The translations under genes were made by a program, and so were the position numbers. 64,000 bases of DNA from Oceanospirillum sediminis (GTDB lineage Bacteria > Pseudomonadota > Gammaproteobacteria > Pseudomonadales > Halomonadaceae). Position 1 is the stretch's first letter. Each line of letters begins with the position of its first letter. The notes under the pieces are model-generated. The model did not search any database, had not been told where the DNA came from, and saw only the letters and a program-made list of their open reading frames with translations. The stretch covers positions 54,022-118,021 of the forward strand of contig NZ_JACJFM010000014.1 of NCBI RefSeq assembly GCF_014164585.1. The letters are read 5' to 3'. Of the stretch, positions 16,431 through 25,802 are shown piece by piece.

Positions 16431-17783
16431 TCAGTCTTCCTGAAGTTTAAAATCCCACTTATCCAGATCGTGCTTTTTCATTTTCCGGTACAGGGTTTTT
16501 CGCGTCAGGCTCAGATAGTCGGCAGCTTTATTGACAATGCCCTGATTCGCTTTCAGTGCTTCAATAATCAACTGGCGTTCATATTCATCAATACGGCTTT
16601 CCAGCCCGGTTTCCTGATCATCGCTCTGCTCTCCTGTACGCGCCAGATTAAAGCCATCACCGGCAATGCCTATCACAAAGCGATCTGCGGCATTTTTCAG
16701 TTCACGAACATTGCCCGGCCAGTCGTACTGTTGCAGTTTCATAATCTGTTCAGGCTCCAGAGCAGGCACCGACTTGCTGAATCGTTGCCCGGCCTGAAGA
16801 CTGTAGAAACGGAACAGGGCTACTGCATCTTCAGGCCGCTCTCTTAATGGTGGAATCCTGAGACTGGCGACATTCAGGCGATAATAAAGATCTTTACGGA
16901 ACTCTCCCCGTTCACTCATCTGAGCCAGATCATCTTTGCTGGCAGCAATCACCGTCAGACTGACAGGAATCAGTTCAGAACCTCCAACCCGTTCGATACA
17001 ACGATCTTGTAGTACCCTCAGCAATTTGATCTGCACAGAGATGGGCATACTTTCAATCTCATCCAGAAATAAAGTACCGCCGTTAGCAGCTTCAATTTTG
17101 CCAATATGTCTTCGGTTAGCACTGGTAAACGAACCTGCCTCATGGCCAAACAGCTCACTTTCGATAATGCTCTCAGTCATTCCGCCGCAGTTAATTGCCA
17201 CAAAGCGCTGTTCGTGACGATCACTGAATTCATGTAATGCCCGTGCAACAACATCTTTTCCAGAACCGGTTTCACCATAAATAATGGTATCAACACTGGT
17301 CTGTGACAGCGCTAACACCTGCTCACGGATCTGCTGTGTTGCCGGAGCCTCACCGATAATAAACTGCTCAATAGCTGGCCTGCCCTGCGGATTTTGTTGT
17401 AGTTTACGGTCCTGCAGGTTCTGGGCTCGTTGTTCAGAAGCCTGCTGCAGACGGATGATCAGTTTTTCCGGTGTCAGAGGCTTTTCAAGAAAATCAAAAG
17501 CCCCCTCTTTCACTGCGGCAATCGCCATCGGGATATCGCCATGCCCACTCATCAGTACAACCGGCAGGTCCGTATCAATGGCTTTTACCATCCCCAGAAG
17601 GGCCAGACCATCAAGACCTGGCATGCGTACATCACTCAGAATAACCGCCGGCATATCCGGTTGTACCTGTGCCAGAGCGCTTTCGGGATCAGAAAAGCAG
17701 GTTACGCTGAAGCCTTCCAGTTCCAGCATCTCTTCCAACGCTTCCAGAATTGTCAGTTCATCGTCAATCAGCAGAATCTGCAT
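16431..17783 (-). CDS. sigma-54-dependent response regulator, DctD-like
   Basis: A 450-residue NtrC-family activator. The receiver domain (about 1-120) has the acidic pair in LLIDDE and the phospho-acceptor in ILSDVRMPG. The AAA+ domain shows Walker A GETGSGKDV and Walker B GGTLFLDE. The sigma-54 contact loop reads GSFTSA where the family norm is GAFTGA. A Fis-type HTH closes the protein (NKAADYLSLTRKTLYRKM). I start at the ATG at 17781-17783 with AGAGG upstream; it overlaps the kinase gene end by 20 bases. It most likely activates the phnD promoter at 16229-16244. Confidence 0.88.
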   Translation of the reverse strand: MQILLIDDELTILEALEEMLELEGFSVTCFSDPESALAQVQPDMPAVILSDVRMPGLDGLALLGMVKAIDTDLPVVLMSGHGDIPMAIAAVKEGAFDFLEKPLTPEKLIIRLQQASEQRAQNLQDRKLQQNPQGRPAIEQFIIGEAPATQQIREQVLALSQTSVDTIIYGETGSGKDVVARALHEFSDRHEQRFVAINCGGMTESIIESELFGHEAGSFTSANRRHIGKIEAANGGTLFLDEIESMPISVQIKLLRVLQDRCIERVGGSELIPVSLTVIAASKDDLAQMSERGEFRKDLYYRLNVASLRIPPLRERPEDAVALFRFYSLQAGQRFSKSVPALEPEQIMKLQQYDWPGNVRELKNAADRFVIGIAGDGFNLARTGEQSDDQETGLESRIDEYERQLIIEALKANQGIVNKAADYLSLTRKTLYRKMKKHDLDKWDFKLQED

Positions 17784-19668
17784 GCCATTCCTCTGGTGCA
17801 TTATGTAATTGAAGGGTAAAGCAACTGCCTTGTTCAGGCTCGGAGTGCACTAAGATCTGGCCATTAAAGTCCTGCATAATGTTGTAACTGATAGCCAGCC
17901 CCAGGCCTAAACCAGCCTCCGGTGCTTTATCGGTATAGTAAGGATCAAAAATCTGCCCGATCAGTTCAGGCGCAATGCCGCAACCGTTGTCTGTAACAGC
18001 AATATCAACCAGGCCTGCATGCTGAGACACATCTAACCGGATTCGGGGCATCTCACGGCCTGATACCGCATCCAGCGCATTACTCAACACATTCACCAGC
18101 ACCTGCTCCAGCCGAATCGGCTCAGCCATCACATACAGATGCTCCGGGCAATTCCGTGCAATGTTAACGAAGCCTGCCTTGGGAGATACCAGTTCAATCG
18201 CGGCATTAATCACCGGCAATAGACGTACAGCACTGTTATCGCTGTCACTTTTTCTGGCAAAACCTCTTAAATGCCGGGTAATGCCCGCTGTTTTTTCCAG
18301 CAGTATCTTTATCTTATCCAGACTGTTTCTGGCTCTGTCCGGGCGATCATTATCCAGCCAGCGCCCGGCAGTGTGCAGGTGGCTGCTAATCGCGGTCAGA
18401 GGCTGATTGATTTCGTGGGTAATAGCGACGGATAACTGTCCCAGAGCAGCCAGTTTTCCGGCCTGAATTAATTCTTCCTGGGTTTTCCGAAGCTGACGCT
18501 CAGCCATCAGCCGCTCCTGAATCTCAGACTGCAACTGTCGTTGAATCCGGGCTTCTTTCAGGGCAGTTTGCTGAAAGTGTTGCAGATCACGTCCCATTGT
18601 CGCGACTTCATCCCGTCCACGAATCGAAACTTCTGTGGCTAACTCTCCTGCCGCAATAGCCCGCATACAGGATTGCAGGTAGCGTATTCTGCCCAGTACA
18701 TTCTGGCGTACATACCACCAGGAAACACCTGCAGCAACAAACAGGCTGATTAAAGATAAGGTCAGTGCCAGACGGCTATTGCGCTCCAGTGCAGCTGAGA
18801 CTTTCTCAATCTCTTCATCAATATTGTCATTCACCTGCAGCGTATAGTGTCCGATCTGAATCGCTAACTGACGAATATGATCCTGACTGACCCGCATCAG
18901 ATAGCTTTCCTGATAACGGAAATCCAGTTCATCATTTTTAATCCGGAATAGCTCTCCCTGGCGACTGGCCATCATTAAAAGATGATCCAGTTGCTGCTGT
19001 TGCTGAAACGTCAGCGCATTATTCGGCAACCTCTTTAACAAAGCTCTGATATCATCAGACAATGATTCCAGGCGTAGAAAGGTGTAGTCCAGCTCATTAA
19101 AACTGGAGTCATTGGCTATCTTCTCTGCCAGTCCTGCAAGATATTCGATTCGACGCAATAAAGCAGGCCAGATCCTATTACCCGGATTCAGTGTCTGTCT
19201 ATGTTCCAACTGCCGGATTAATCCCTGATACAGAGGAAACAACAGCTGGCGTTCCCCGTACCCCTGCCAGACCAGCTTTTCTCTGTGCTCTACGGCAAGA
19301 TACAGTAAACCCACGCTATTGCTGATCTGAGATGAGATATCCCGGAAGTAGTTATCGTAATCAGGCAGATCCTGCATCAGGCGCTTCATATCCTGTAATG
19401 CCTGATCCAGCTGCAAGCGGGCTTCACGACGATTATAGGCAGATTCAGCCGTGACAATGCGGGGAACAGAGGCAACAACACGACGATTGGTGTCATTTAG
19501 CAGAGCTGCAGTAGCCAGCACACTGATATCGCTGCCTCTGAGATCATCCAACTGTTTTTCCAGCGTCGAGCTTGTTTGCCTGGCTAAACCAGCTGCCAGC
19601 AGGCTCATTGCTGCTATCAGAGCAAACGCCAGCGCCAGTCGTCCTCCTATGCCCAAATGCCTGATCAT
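17764..19668 (-). CDS. sensor histidine kinase, DctB-like
   Basis: A 634-residue inner-membrane sensor kinase. It has a first membrane segment at about 10-30 and a large, helix-rich periplasmic region to about 300. A second membrane segment and a HAMP-like linker follow (GRIRYLQSCMRAIAAGELAT). The H-box is AITHEINQPLTAISSHLHT, and the ATPase motifs are NVLSNALDAV, DNGCGI and GLGLGLAISYNI. The periplasmic part resembles the all-helical sensors of PgtB/TorS-type kinases more than a PAS/Cache domain. It is cotranscribed with the response regulator and probably senses the phn transporter ligand, directly or through PhnD. Confidence 0.87.
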   Translation of the reverse strand: MIRHLGIGGRLALAFALIAAMSLLAAGLARQTSSTLEKQLDDLRGSDISVLATAALLNDTNRRVVASVPRIVTAESAYNRREARLQLDQALQDMKRLMQDLPDYDNYFRDISSQISNSVGLLYLAVEHREKLVWQGYGERQLLFPLYQGLIRQLEHRQTLNPGNRIWPALLRRIEYLAGLAEKIANDSSFNELDYTFLRLESLSDDIRALLKRLPNNALTFQQQQQLDHLLMMASRQGELFRIKNDELDFRYQESYLMRVSQDHIRQLAIQIGHYTLQVNDNIDEEIEKVSAALERNSRLALTLSLISLFVAAGVSWWYVRQNVLGRIRYLQSCMRAIAAGELATEVSIRGRDEVATMGRDLQHFQQTALKEARIQRQLQSEIQERLMAERQLRKTQEELIQAGKLAALGQLSVAITHEINQPLTAISSHLHTAGRWLDNDRPDRARNSLDKIKILLEKTAGITRHLRGFARKSDSDNSAVRLLPVINAAIELVSPKAGFVNIARNCPEHLYVMAEPIRLEQVLVNVLSNALDAVSGREMPRIRLDVSQHAGLVDIAVTDNGCGIAPELIGQIFDPYYTDKAPEAGLGLGLAISYNIMQDFNGQILVHSEPEQGSCFTLQLHNAPEEWHADSAD

Positions 19669-19802
19669 ATTCGTGCCTTTTACTCAAAAAGGCATTAGAA
19701 CAGAAACAAGACAATCACTCACGTATTTGCTGTCAGTGATAAAAACAGAACAGCGCATCAGGATGGCCTGAATGCCAGAACAGATCGACCTTTGACAATC
19801 AG

Positions 19803-20075
19803 TTATCTCAGACGATGTCGAGTAACACAATAAAGCTCCCAGAGCTGTTGTTTCTCCAGCCATATCATTGGATGTGTACCAAAAAAATAGCTTAGTTTAA
19901 GTGCAGTATCAGCGGTAATCGCCCTTTGTCCATTCACAATCTCATTGATTCTGCGGCGTGAAATACCCAGCTCTCTGGCCAGATCAGACTGATTGATATT
20001 CATAGCCTTCAGGTAACAACGATCCAGAAACCTTCCGGGGTGTTCAGGCTTACGCAGATGTAAACTGCTTTTCAT
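19803..20075 (-). CDS. HigA/VapI-family antitoxin-like HTH protein (orphan)
   Basis: A 90-residue protein of the HigA family: PEHPGRFLDRCYLKAMNIN at the N-terminus, then an HTH (SDLARELGISRRRINEIVNG), then the family end FFGTHPMIWLEKQ. I use the ATG at 20073-20075 (GAGG 7 nt upstream). HigB toxin would normally lie directly upstream on the same strand, but that side holds only a terminator and the end of hyaC. It is therefore either a solitary regulator or the remnant of a toxin-antitoxin pair. Confidence 0.82.
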   Translation of the reverse strand: MKSSLHLRKPEHPGRFLDRCYLKAMNINQSDLARELGISRRRINEIVNGQRAITADTALKLSYFFGTHPMIWLEKQQLWELYCVTRHRLR

Positions 20076-20100
20076 AGACAAACCTCAAAACTTCACCGCA

Positions 20101-20129
20101 AAGAAAAAAGCCGGGATAGCAATCCCGGC
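20101..20129 (-). terminator. intrinsic terminator of the hyaABC operon
   Basis: GCCGGGAT and ATCCCGGC (20110-20117 / 20122-20129) pair around AGCA, followed on the minus strand by TTTTTTCTT. Confidence 0.9.
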
Positions 20130-20235
20130 CAACTGAAAAAGTGCATTTCACAGATATTGAGCCAATACACTAAAAAAGATCATCCTATCTCTGCCTGACC
20201 TGACAGGCTATGAATAACAGGCAGGCTGTGAACGG

Positions 20236-20931
20236 TCAGTCTGGGCGATCATCTTTAAACATGCGCCAGCCACCGACCATAGTCGAGATCAGACTCTGGC
20301 GAGACATAATGTCTTCACGAATCGCCACATAGACATGGATCATGACAAAAGTGATCAGATACCACATACCCAGATGGTGCCAGGTATGCACATCCTGACT
20401 CTGCCCCATCATAGGAATAATCCAGCCAAACCACTGATCAGCCCAACTACCGGCACCTAGCCCCTCTCCGTACAAAGCAAACCCGGTAAGAATCATAAAG
20501 GTGTTGCCCAGAACAAAGAAAAAGAACATCGCCAGTTGAGCCAGCGGGTTATGACCAATGTATTTACGCGGCGTTTTCTCCAGAAACAGGTACCAACGTA
20601 ACTCATGGCCGATCTCTTTCCACCACTTACGACTGAAGAAAGGAGGCAGGAACAGTTCACGGGCATGACTGTTGCCAACAAAAGCCCAGTAGATACGTCC
20701 GATAAAGCCGATTGCCAGAATATAACCCGCAGTAAAGTGGGCAAAGCGGATATACCCCATCAGGTAATTATCAATCGCTTCACCAGGCTGTGATGGCAGC
20801 GGTGAACCGATAAAATAACCCGTTACACACAAGGTCACGATTGAAAAAACCGTGACCCAGTGCCAGAGCCGCAGCGGTGCTTCATACACATAAACCGCGG
20901 TCTGTTTGCGTTGTTTAAGCTCATCACTCAT
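20236..20931 (-). CDS. hyaC: [NiFe] hydrogenase cytochrome b subunit
   Basis: A 231-residue membrane di-haem cytochrome b that passes electrons from the hydrogenase small subunit to the quinone pool. About four membrane segments are seen, with candidate haem-ligand histidines in EAPLRLWHWVTVFS, IRFAHFTAGYIL and HTWHHLGMWYLITFVMIHVY. The family signature of Ni/Fe-hydrogenase b-type cytochromes fits throughout. It lies 87 nt after hyaB and is the last gene before a strong terminator, so the operon here is hyaA-hyaB-hyaC only. Confidence 0.9.
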   Translation of the reverse strand: MSDELKQRKQTAVYVYEAPLRLWHWVTVFSIVTLCVTGYFIGSPLPSQPGEAIDNYLMGYIRFAHFTAGYILAIGFIGRIYWAFVGNSHARELFLPPFFSRKWWKEIGHELRWYLFLEKTPRKYIGHNPLAQLAMFFFFVLGNTFMILTGFALYGEGLGAGSWADQWFGWIIPMMGQSQDVHTWHHLGMWYLITFVMIHVYVAIREDIMSRQSLISTMVGGWRMFKDDRPD

Positions 20932-21018
20932 AACAAACTCCTTGAACCCAAGCCCCGGCTACTGAGTAAGTAAATCACTGAGCAGACGGGTCCTCGTGGG
21001 ATCGTTAATGGACAGCGG

Positions 21019-22824
21019 TTAGCGAATTTTCACCTTGGTCAGCTCCTGACCATCCGGCGACATCACATGAGTGGAACAGGCCAGACAAGGATCGAAACTG
21101 TGCAGCGTACGCAGAATCTCTACCGGCTCATCCGGGCGCTCCATCGGAGTATTCAGCAAGGCTGCCTCAAAGGCACCGATATTGCCGTTGTGATCCCGTG
21201 GTGTACCGTTCCAGGTGGTCGGTACGATAGCCTGATAGTTTTCAATCTTGCCATCTTTGATCTTGATCCAGTGACCCAGAGCGCCGCGCGGTGCTTCGTT
21301 AATACCGACACCTTTGGCTTCTTTTGGCCAGCTGGAAGGGTCCCACTTCTCGGTATTCGCCGTCGAGCTATCACCATTTTTGATGTTATTGATCAGCTGA
21401 TGCCAGTCATCCAGCATAGAATCCGCACACAACTCACATTCCAGTGCACGGGCCAGGGTACGACCCAGAGTGGATGGCAGGAACTGCTTCAGGCCCAGAT
21501 CATGGCCTGTGGCCTGATTAAAGGCGGACAGAGAACGATCTACCTGCTCCTGTATATATTCCTTACCGGAAGCATAAGCGATGATATAACGCGCCAGTGG
21601 CCCTACTTCCATAGCATGACCTTTCCAGCGTGGTGCTTTAATCCAACTGTATTTCGCGGACTCGTCCAGCTCTTTAATGTTGGTCTTAGTCCCCTTCGTT
21701 TCTGGTCCCAGCTCGAACTTAGGTTCAGTAACACCATCCCAGGGGTGCAGGCCTTTAGTGTCATCACCGTAGCTATACCAACTGTGGGAAACAAACTCCT
21801 GAATCTCATTCGGATCACGTACATCCACTGGGAGCACTTCATCCCAGTTACCATTAACAATGGCACCCGCAGGCAGCAGATCAGTGGATTTATCGTACGG
21901 TACCTGAGTATAGGTTCCGTAAGACAGCAGATTCTCGGACGCCAGACCACCACCATAGAGCCAATTCTTATAGATACTGGCCACCGCCATCACATCCGGC
22001 AGATAGACGTTTTTGGTAAAGGCACGGGCTTCGTTAATACGCTCCAGCACAAAGTTCAGGCTGGTCATATTCACCGGGGCACCGGATGCCCCCACATCAT
22101 CCAAATTAATAGCACAGGCGACACCGCCGACCATATAGTTCGGGTGCGGGTTTTTACCACCAAAAATGGCGTGAATCTTGACAATCTCCTTCTGCAGATC
22201 CAGCGCTTCCAGATAGTGCGCTACTGCCATCAAATCCGCTTCCGGTGGCAATTTATAAGCCGGATTATCCCAGTAACCGTTAGCAAACAAGCCGAGCTGA
22301 CCGGTTTCAACAAACTTCTTCAGACGGGTCTGGATATCTTTAAAGTAGCCAGGAGATGACTTGGGATGCGATGGGGAAACCATCTTCTGCAGTTCAGACG
22401 TGGCTTTCGGATCAGCCTTTAAGGCGTTAACAGGGTTTACCCAATCCAGTGCATGCAGGTGGTAGAAATGCACAATATGATCGTGCACCTGCAAAGTTTT
22501 ATCCATCATATGACGGATGATATGGGCATTGAGTGGAATTTGAATATCCAGCGCATCTTCTACTGCGCGCACTGAGGTCAGTGCATGAGTCCCGGTACAT
22601 ACACCACAAATACGCTCTACAAAGGCCCAGGCATCACGGGGATCACGACCTTTCAGAATCACTTCCAGACCACGCCACATGGTGCCGGTAGAAACCGCGT
22701 TGCGAATAATATTGTTCTCGTCCACATTCACTTCACAGCGCATATGGCCTTCAATACGGGTGACCGGATCAACAACAATACGACGGCCACTGTTATCCAG
22801 ATTACTGGCGTTAAAATCGTTCAT
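21019..22824 (-). CDS. hyaB: [NiFe] hydrogenase large subunit
   Basis: The 601-residue catalytic subunit for H2 oxidation in the periplasm. N-terminal [10 protein letters not shown] is followed by the first nickel-ligand pair [10 protein letters not shown]. The C-terminal pair is DPCLACSTH, after which a 15-residue extension ([15 protein letters not shown]) remains, the peptide removed by a HyaD-type protease during maturation. It starts in a one-base TAATG overlap with hyaA. Matches group 1 membrane-bound enzymes such as E. coli Hyd-1. The maturation protease and Hyp genes are not in the window. Confidence 0.95.
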   Translation of the reverse strand: MNDFNASNLDNSGRRIVVDPVTRIEGHMRCEVNVDENNIIRNAVSTGTMWRGLEVILKGRDPRDAWAFVERICGVCTGTHALTSVRAVEDALDIQIPLNAHIIRHMMDKTLQVHDHIVHFYHLHALDWVNPVNALKADPKATSELQKMVSPSHPKSSPGYFKDIQTRLKKFVETGQLGLFANGYWDNPAYKLPPEADLMAVAHYLEALDLQKEIVKIHAIFGGKNPHPNYMVGGVACAINLDDVGASGAPVNMTSLNFVLERINEARAFTKNVYLPDVMAVASIYKNWLYGGGLASENLLSYGTYTQVPYDKSTDLLPAGAIVNGNWDEVLPVDVRDPNEIQEFVSHSWYSYGDDTKGLHPWDGVTEPKFELGPETKGTKTNIKELDESAKYSWIKAPRWKGHAMEVGPLARYIIAYASGKEYIQEQVDRSLSAFNQATGHDLGLKQFLPSTLGRTLARALECELCADSMLDDWHQLINNIKNGDSSTANTEKWDPSSWPKEAKGVGINEAPRGALGHWIKIKDGKIENYQAIVPTTWNGTPRDHNGNIGAFEAALLNTPMERPDEPVEILRTLHSFDPCLACSTHVMSPDGQELTKVKIR

Positions 22825-23900
22825 TATTCCTGATCTCCCTTAGCTGTGGCACGTTTTACGGCACTAACCGCCGCATGAGCGGCAATAGCGGTACCGACTG
22901 CACCCGCCACTGCTGTACCGATCTCATCGGCGTTTTTCTCAATACCAAACTGAGGGATATTGCTCAGGCGCTCATAGAAGCTGCCCTTGTCCCAGAAACC
23001 GTCTTCGGAACAACCGATACAACCGTGACCGGCCTGAATTGGGAAAGAAACACCTTCGTTCCAACGCACCGTGGAACAGGCGTTATAGGTGGTAGGCCCT
23101 TTACAACCCACTTTATAGAGGCAGTAGCCTTTACGTGCGCCTTCATCATCCCACTCTTCCACAAACTGCCCTGCATCAAAGTGCGGACGACGATAGCATT
23201 TATCGTGAATACGCTGACCGTAGAACATCTTAGGACGGCCCTGACGATCCAGCTCTGGCAACTTGCCAAAAGTCAGCATATAGGTGATCACCCCGGTCAT
23301 GACTTCTGCAATAGGCGGACAACCCGGCACCTTGATAATCGGCTTATCGGTGATCACTTTATGGATCGGCACTGCCTGGGTTGGATTAGGGCGCGCTGCC
23401 TGTACACAACCCCAGGATGCACAGGAACCCCAGGCGATCACAGCTTTAGCATCTTTCGCCGCATGTTTCAGCTGATCCAGGAATGGCTTACCGCCAACAA
23501 TACAGAACATACCGTCTTCATTCAGTGGTGGGTTACCTTCAACCGCCAGGATATATTCGCCTTTATACTTCTGGATGGTTTCTTCCAGAATCGCCTCAGC
23601 CTGATGACCTGCCGATGCCATCAGGGTGTCGTCATAATCCAGCGAGATCATAGAAAGCACCACATCTTTTACCAGTGGGTGCGCAGAACGAATAAAGGAC
23701 TCGGAACAGCAGGTACACTCCAGACCGTGCAACCAGAGCACAGGAGTCCGCTGTTTTGTTTCCATCGCATGGGCAATCTGCGGGGCATATGTCGGGCCTA
23801 AACCCAGGGCTGCAGCGGTCAGACTACAGTATTTCAGAAAACTACGACGGGTAATCCCCTGACGTCGCATCACCTCGTAAAAGGTTTCCAATTGGGGCAT
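22824..23900 (-). CDS. hyaA: [NiFe] hydrogenase small subunit, oxygen-tolerant type
   Basis: The 358-residue iron-sulfur subunit. A Tat signal ([11 protein letters not shown]) leads to cleavage near residue 45, so the whole heterodimer is exported folded. [12 protein letters not shown] and WGSCASWGC provide the two extra cysteines that give the six-cysteine proximal cluster of oxygen-tolerant enzymes. The medial and distal clusters are represented by [12 protein letters not shown] and [16 protein letters not shown]-terminal hydrophobic helix (about 320-345) anchors it to the membrane. GGAGA lies upstream of the ATG at 23898-23900. First gene of the operon. Confidence 0.95.
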   Translation of the reverse strand: MPQLETFYEVMRRQGITRRSFLKYCSLTAAALGLGPTYAPQIAHAMETKQRTPVLWLHGLECTCCSESFIRSAHPLVKDVVLSMISLDYDDTLMASAGHQAEAILEETIQKYKGEYILAVEGNPPLNEDGMFCIVGGKPFLDQLKHAAKDAKAVIAWGSCASWGCVQAARPNPTQAVPIHKVITDKPIIKVPGCPPIAEVMTGVITYMLTFGKLPELDRQGRPKMFYGQRIHDKCYRRPHFDAGQFVEEWDDEGARKGYCLYKVGCKGPTTYNACSTVRWNEGVSFPIQAGHGCIGCSEDGFWDKGSFYERLSNIPQFGIEKNADEIGTAVAGAVGTAIAAHAAVSAVKRATAKGDQE

Positions 23901-24082
23901 GCCAATCTCCTGTTCACCACGGTTCGGCTGGAATCCGGAACAGAATTCCGTTAACGCCTTATTTTTGTTGTATTCATCTGAGCCTGGTTAATAAGCTCAC
24001 TGCACGAATCTCTATCCCGTGGTAACCTTCAAAAGCTATGCCAATAAATAAAACCTTTTTAAATCAATAAATTAAAAACAAA

Positions 24083-24109
24083 AACCCTGTTTTCCAAGAA
24101 AACAGGGTT
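24083..24109 (-). terminator. intrinsic terminator of the 24155-25255 gene
   Basis: AACCCTGTTTTC and GAAAACAGGGTT form a perfect 12-bp stem with a CAA loop. The minus-strand tail is U-rich (TTTTGTTTTTAA). Confidence 0.88.
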
Positions 24110-24154
24110 CCATTTAAAACAAACACTGACAACTAAGTTTTCACTCAGTCGTTT

Positions 24155-25255
24155 TTAATGGTGTAGCAAAGTTTCCAGTAATGACTCGCCATTCTCAGTC
24201 TGATCAGGATACAGCTCCCGAATTTTTTCAATCTCTTCAACATGCTGAATAAACACCTCGGTCAATTCCGGATCAAAATGCTTTCCGGCTTCATCCTGAA
24301 TAAGCTGGCAGGTTTTTTCCATACTCCAGGGTTTTTTATAGGGTCTTTCTGAACGGAGCGCATCATAAACATCGCATAGAGTTACAATACGACTTTCCAG
24401 AGGAATATCCTCTCCCTTCAGACCTGATGGATAACCTTTTCCGTCCCAGCGCTCATGATGAGTCAGTGCAATCTGGGCAGCCATTTTCATCATCGGCGTT
24501 TCCGTATCACTCAGGATTTCATAGCCAATACGTGAGTGAGAGCGCATAATTTCCCACTCTCTGTCATTAAGCTTACCCTGTTTTAACAGTACACCATCCG
24601 GAATGCCTATTTTACCTACATCGTGCATCTGAGACGCTTTCTGTACATTACTGGCAAACACATCATCGCCTGTTGCCAGCTTTGCCAGAACACCACAACT
24701 CTCACTCATTCGCTTAACATGAGCTCCGGTTTCATTGTCCCGGTATTCAGCCGCACGCCCTAAACGGTACAAAACCTCATTCTGAGTTTCTTCCAGCTCT
24801 TGTGTCTGACGCTTAACTTCCTGATGCAGATTGTCCCGCTCTTCTTTCAGTTCAGCTGTCAGGGCAACCAGACGCAATCCATTACGTACCCGCAGCAGCA
24901 ACTCACTGACATCAAAAGGCTTGGTCAGATAATCCAGAGCACCCAGTTCAAGCGCCTCCAGTTTATCATCAGCAGAAGTCATTGCCGTCAATACAACAAC
25001 CTGAGGCGGGTCTGCCAGCTCAGACTGCATTTGCCTCATCAGGTCCAGTCCATGTAAACCAGGCATATTGAGGTCCAGCAAAATCAGATCAACTTTATTA
25101 TTTTTACACCAGGGAATAACCTCTGCTGGCCGATTCATACCCTGAGTGTTCTTGCATCCTGCTTTATTCAAAGATGCCTGGACAAGACGCACATTCATCT
25201 CTTCGTCATCAACAATTAACAAAGACGACTTTCTCAAAGCCTCATCAAAAATCAT
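24155..25255 (-). CDS. HD-GYP response regulator (RpfG-like)
   Basis: A 366-residue cytoplasmic protein. The receiver domain (about 10-130) has LLIVDDEEMN and the phospho-acceptor in LILLDLNMPG. A coiled segment (about 140-165) leads to an HD-GYP domain with MHDVGKIGIPD, LTHHERWDGKGYPSGLKG and the CDVYDALRSERPYK motif. All metal and GYP residues expected for a c-di-GMP phosphodiesterase are present. No kinase is adjacent, but it resembles the second HD-GYP regulator at 27303, which has one. Confidence 0.9.
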   Translation of the reverse strand: MIFDEALRKSSLLIVDDEEMNVRLVQASLNKAGCKNTQGMNRPAEVIPWCKNNKVDLILLDLNMPGLHGLDLMRQMQSELADPPQVVVLTAMTSADDKLEALELGALDYLTKPFDVSELLLRVRNGLRLVALTAELKEERDNLHQEVKRQTQELEETQNEVLYRLGRAAEYRDNETGAHVKRMSESCGVLAKLATGDDVFASNVQKASQMHDVGKIGIPDGVLLKQGKLNDREWEIMRSHSRIGYEILSDTETPMMKMAAQIALTHHERWDGKGYPSGLKGEDIPLESRIVTLCDVYDALRSERPYKKPWSMEKTCQLIQDEAGKHFDPELTEVFIQHVEEIEKIRELYPDQTENGESLLETLLHH

Positions 25256-25449
25256 GGCACGCCTCAGAAATCAAACTATACATAACCTGCCTTTAACTGG
25301 CTGAATGCAGGGCAGATATTAAAAGCTTAATCGGATAACCTGTACTCAGTAAAACTATCAGCAAGAAGATAGATACTAATAGCTTGTTACTATGTAAACA
25401 AGACGTAAGCTCAAGTCGCAGCAATCAAAAGCCTTTCCTAACAGGGCAA

Positions 25450-25650
25450 CTACAATTCATTACGCCCTAAAGCATAGCCAATTACCATCGCAACTGTCCC
25501 TCCAATTGCAAGAAACCCGTTATCCAGACCGACTATCTCAGCCCAATTAACGAAAGCAGTTGACACAAGGAGAAGCCCTCCCCCATTCATAAAGATCCGT
25601 CCAAGAGCTACACGATCCACCAGATAAGCCTCTTTAATATTTTTATTCAT
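25450..25650 (-). CDS. small membrane protein, 66 residues
   Basis: I do not recognise a family. With the ATG at 25648-25650 the product has a short charged N-terminus (MNKNIKEAYLVDRVALG) and two hydrophobic segments (IFMNGGGLLLVSTAFV and FLAIGGTVAMVIGYALG). This fits a small two-helix inner-membrane protein. The ribosome site CAGGTG is supplied by the end of repeat element 1. Downstream of the multicopper oxidase on the same strand. Confidence 0.55.
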   Translation of the reverse strand: MNKNIKEAYLVDRVALGRIFMNGGGLLLVSTAFVNWAEIVGLDNGFLAIGGTVAMVIGYALGRNEL

Positions 25651-25655
25651 AAGCA

Positions 25656-25737
25656 CCTGAACAAAAGTTTCTCTGCAAATGAGAGAACCGTATTCTCCAG
25701 ACAATAGTTGAAAAATATCGAACTACTTTTGTTCAGG
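25656..25737. repeat. CCTGAACAAAAGT element, copy 1
   Basis: An 82-bp element with perfect 13-bp terminal inverted repeats (CCTGAACAAAAGT / ACTTTTGTTCAGG). Inside are a TTCTCT/AGAGAA hairpin and the core TATTCTCCAG shared with copy 3. It lies between the multicopper oxidase and the small membrane protein, and its end forms the ribosome site of the latter. Confidence 0.8.
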
Positions 25738-25802
25738 CATGTATCAGAGTTCACCAGATTTAAAATTATGCAGTGCATCTTCAATCTGGAATTGTACTGA
25801 AT

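Noticed and set aside
21067..22359. 430-codon open frame on the plus strand inside hyaB
   Set aside because: It is antisense to a well-defined hydrogenase large subunit with all ligands; its product has no recognisable motif and is a frame shadow.
22875..23801. 308-codon open frame on the plus strand inside hyaA
   Set aside because: Antisense to hyaA, whose cysteines and Tat signal are intact; no family pattern in the alternative product.
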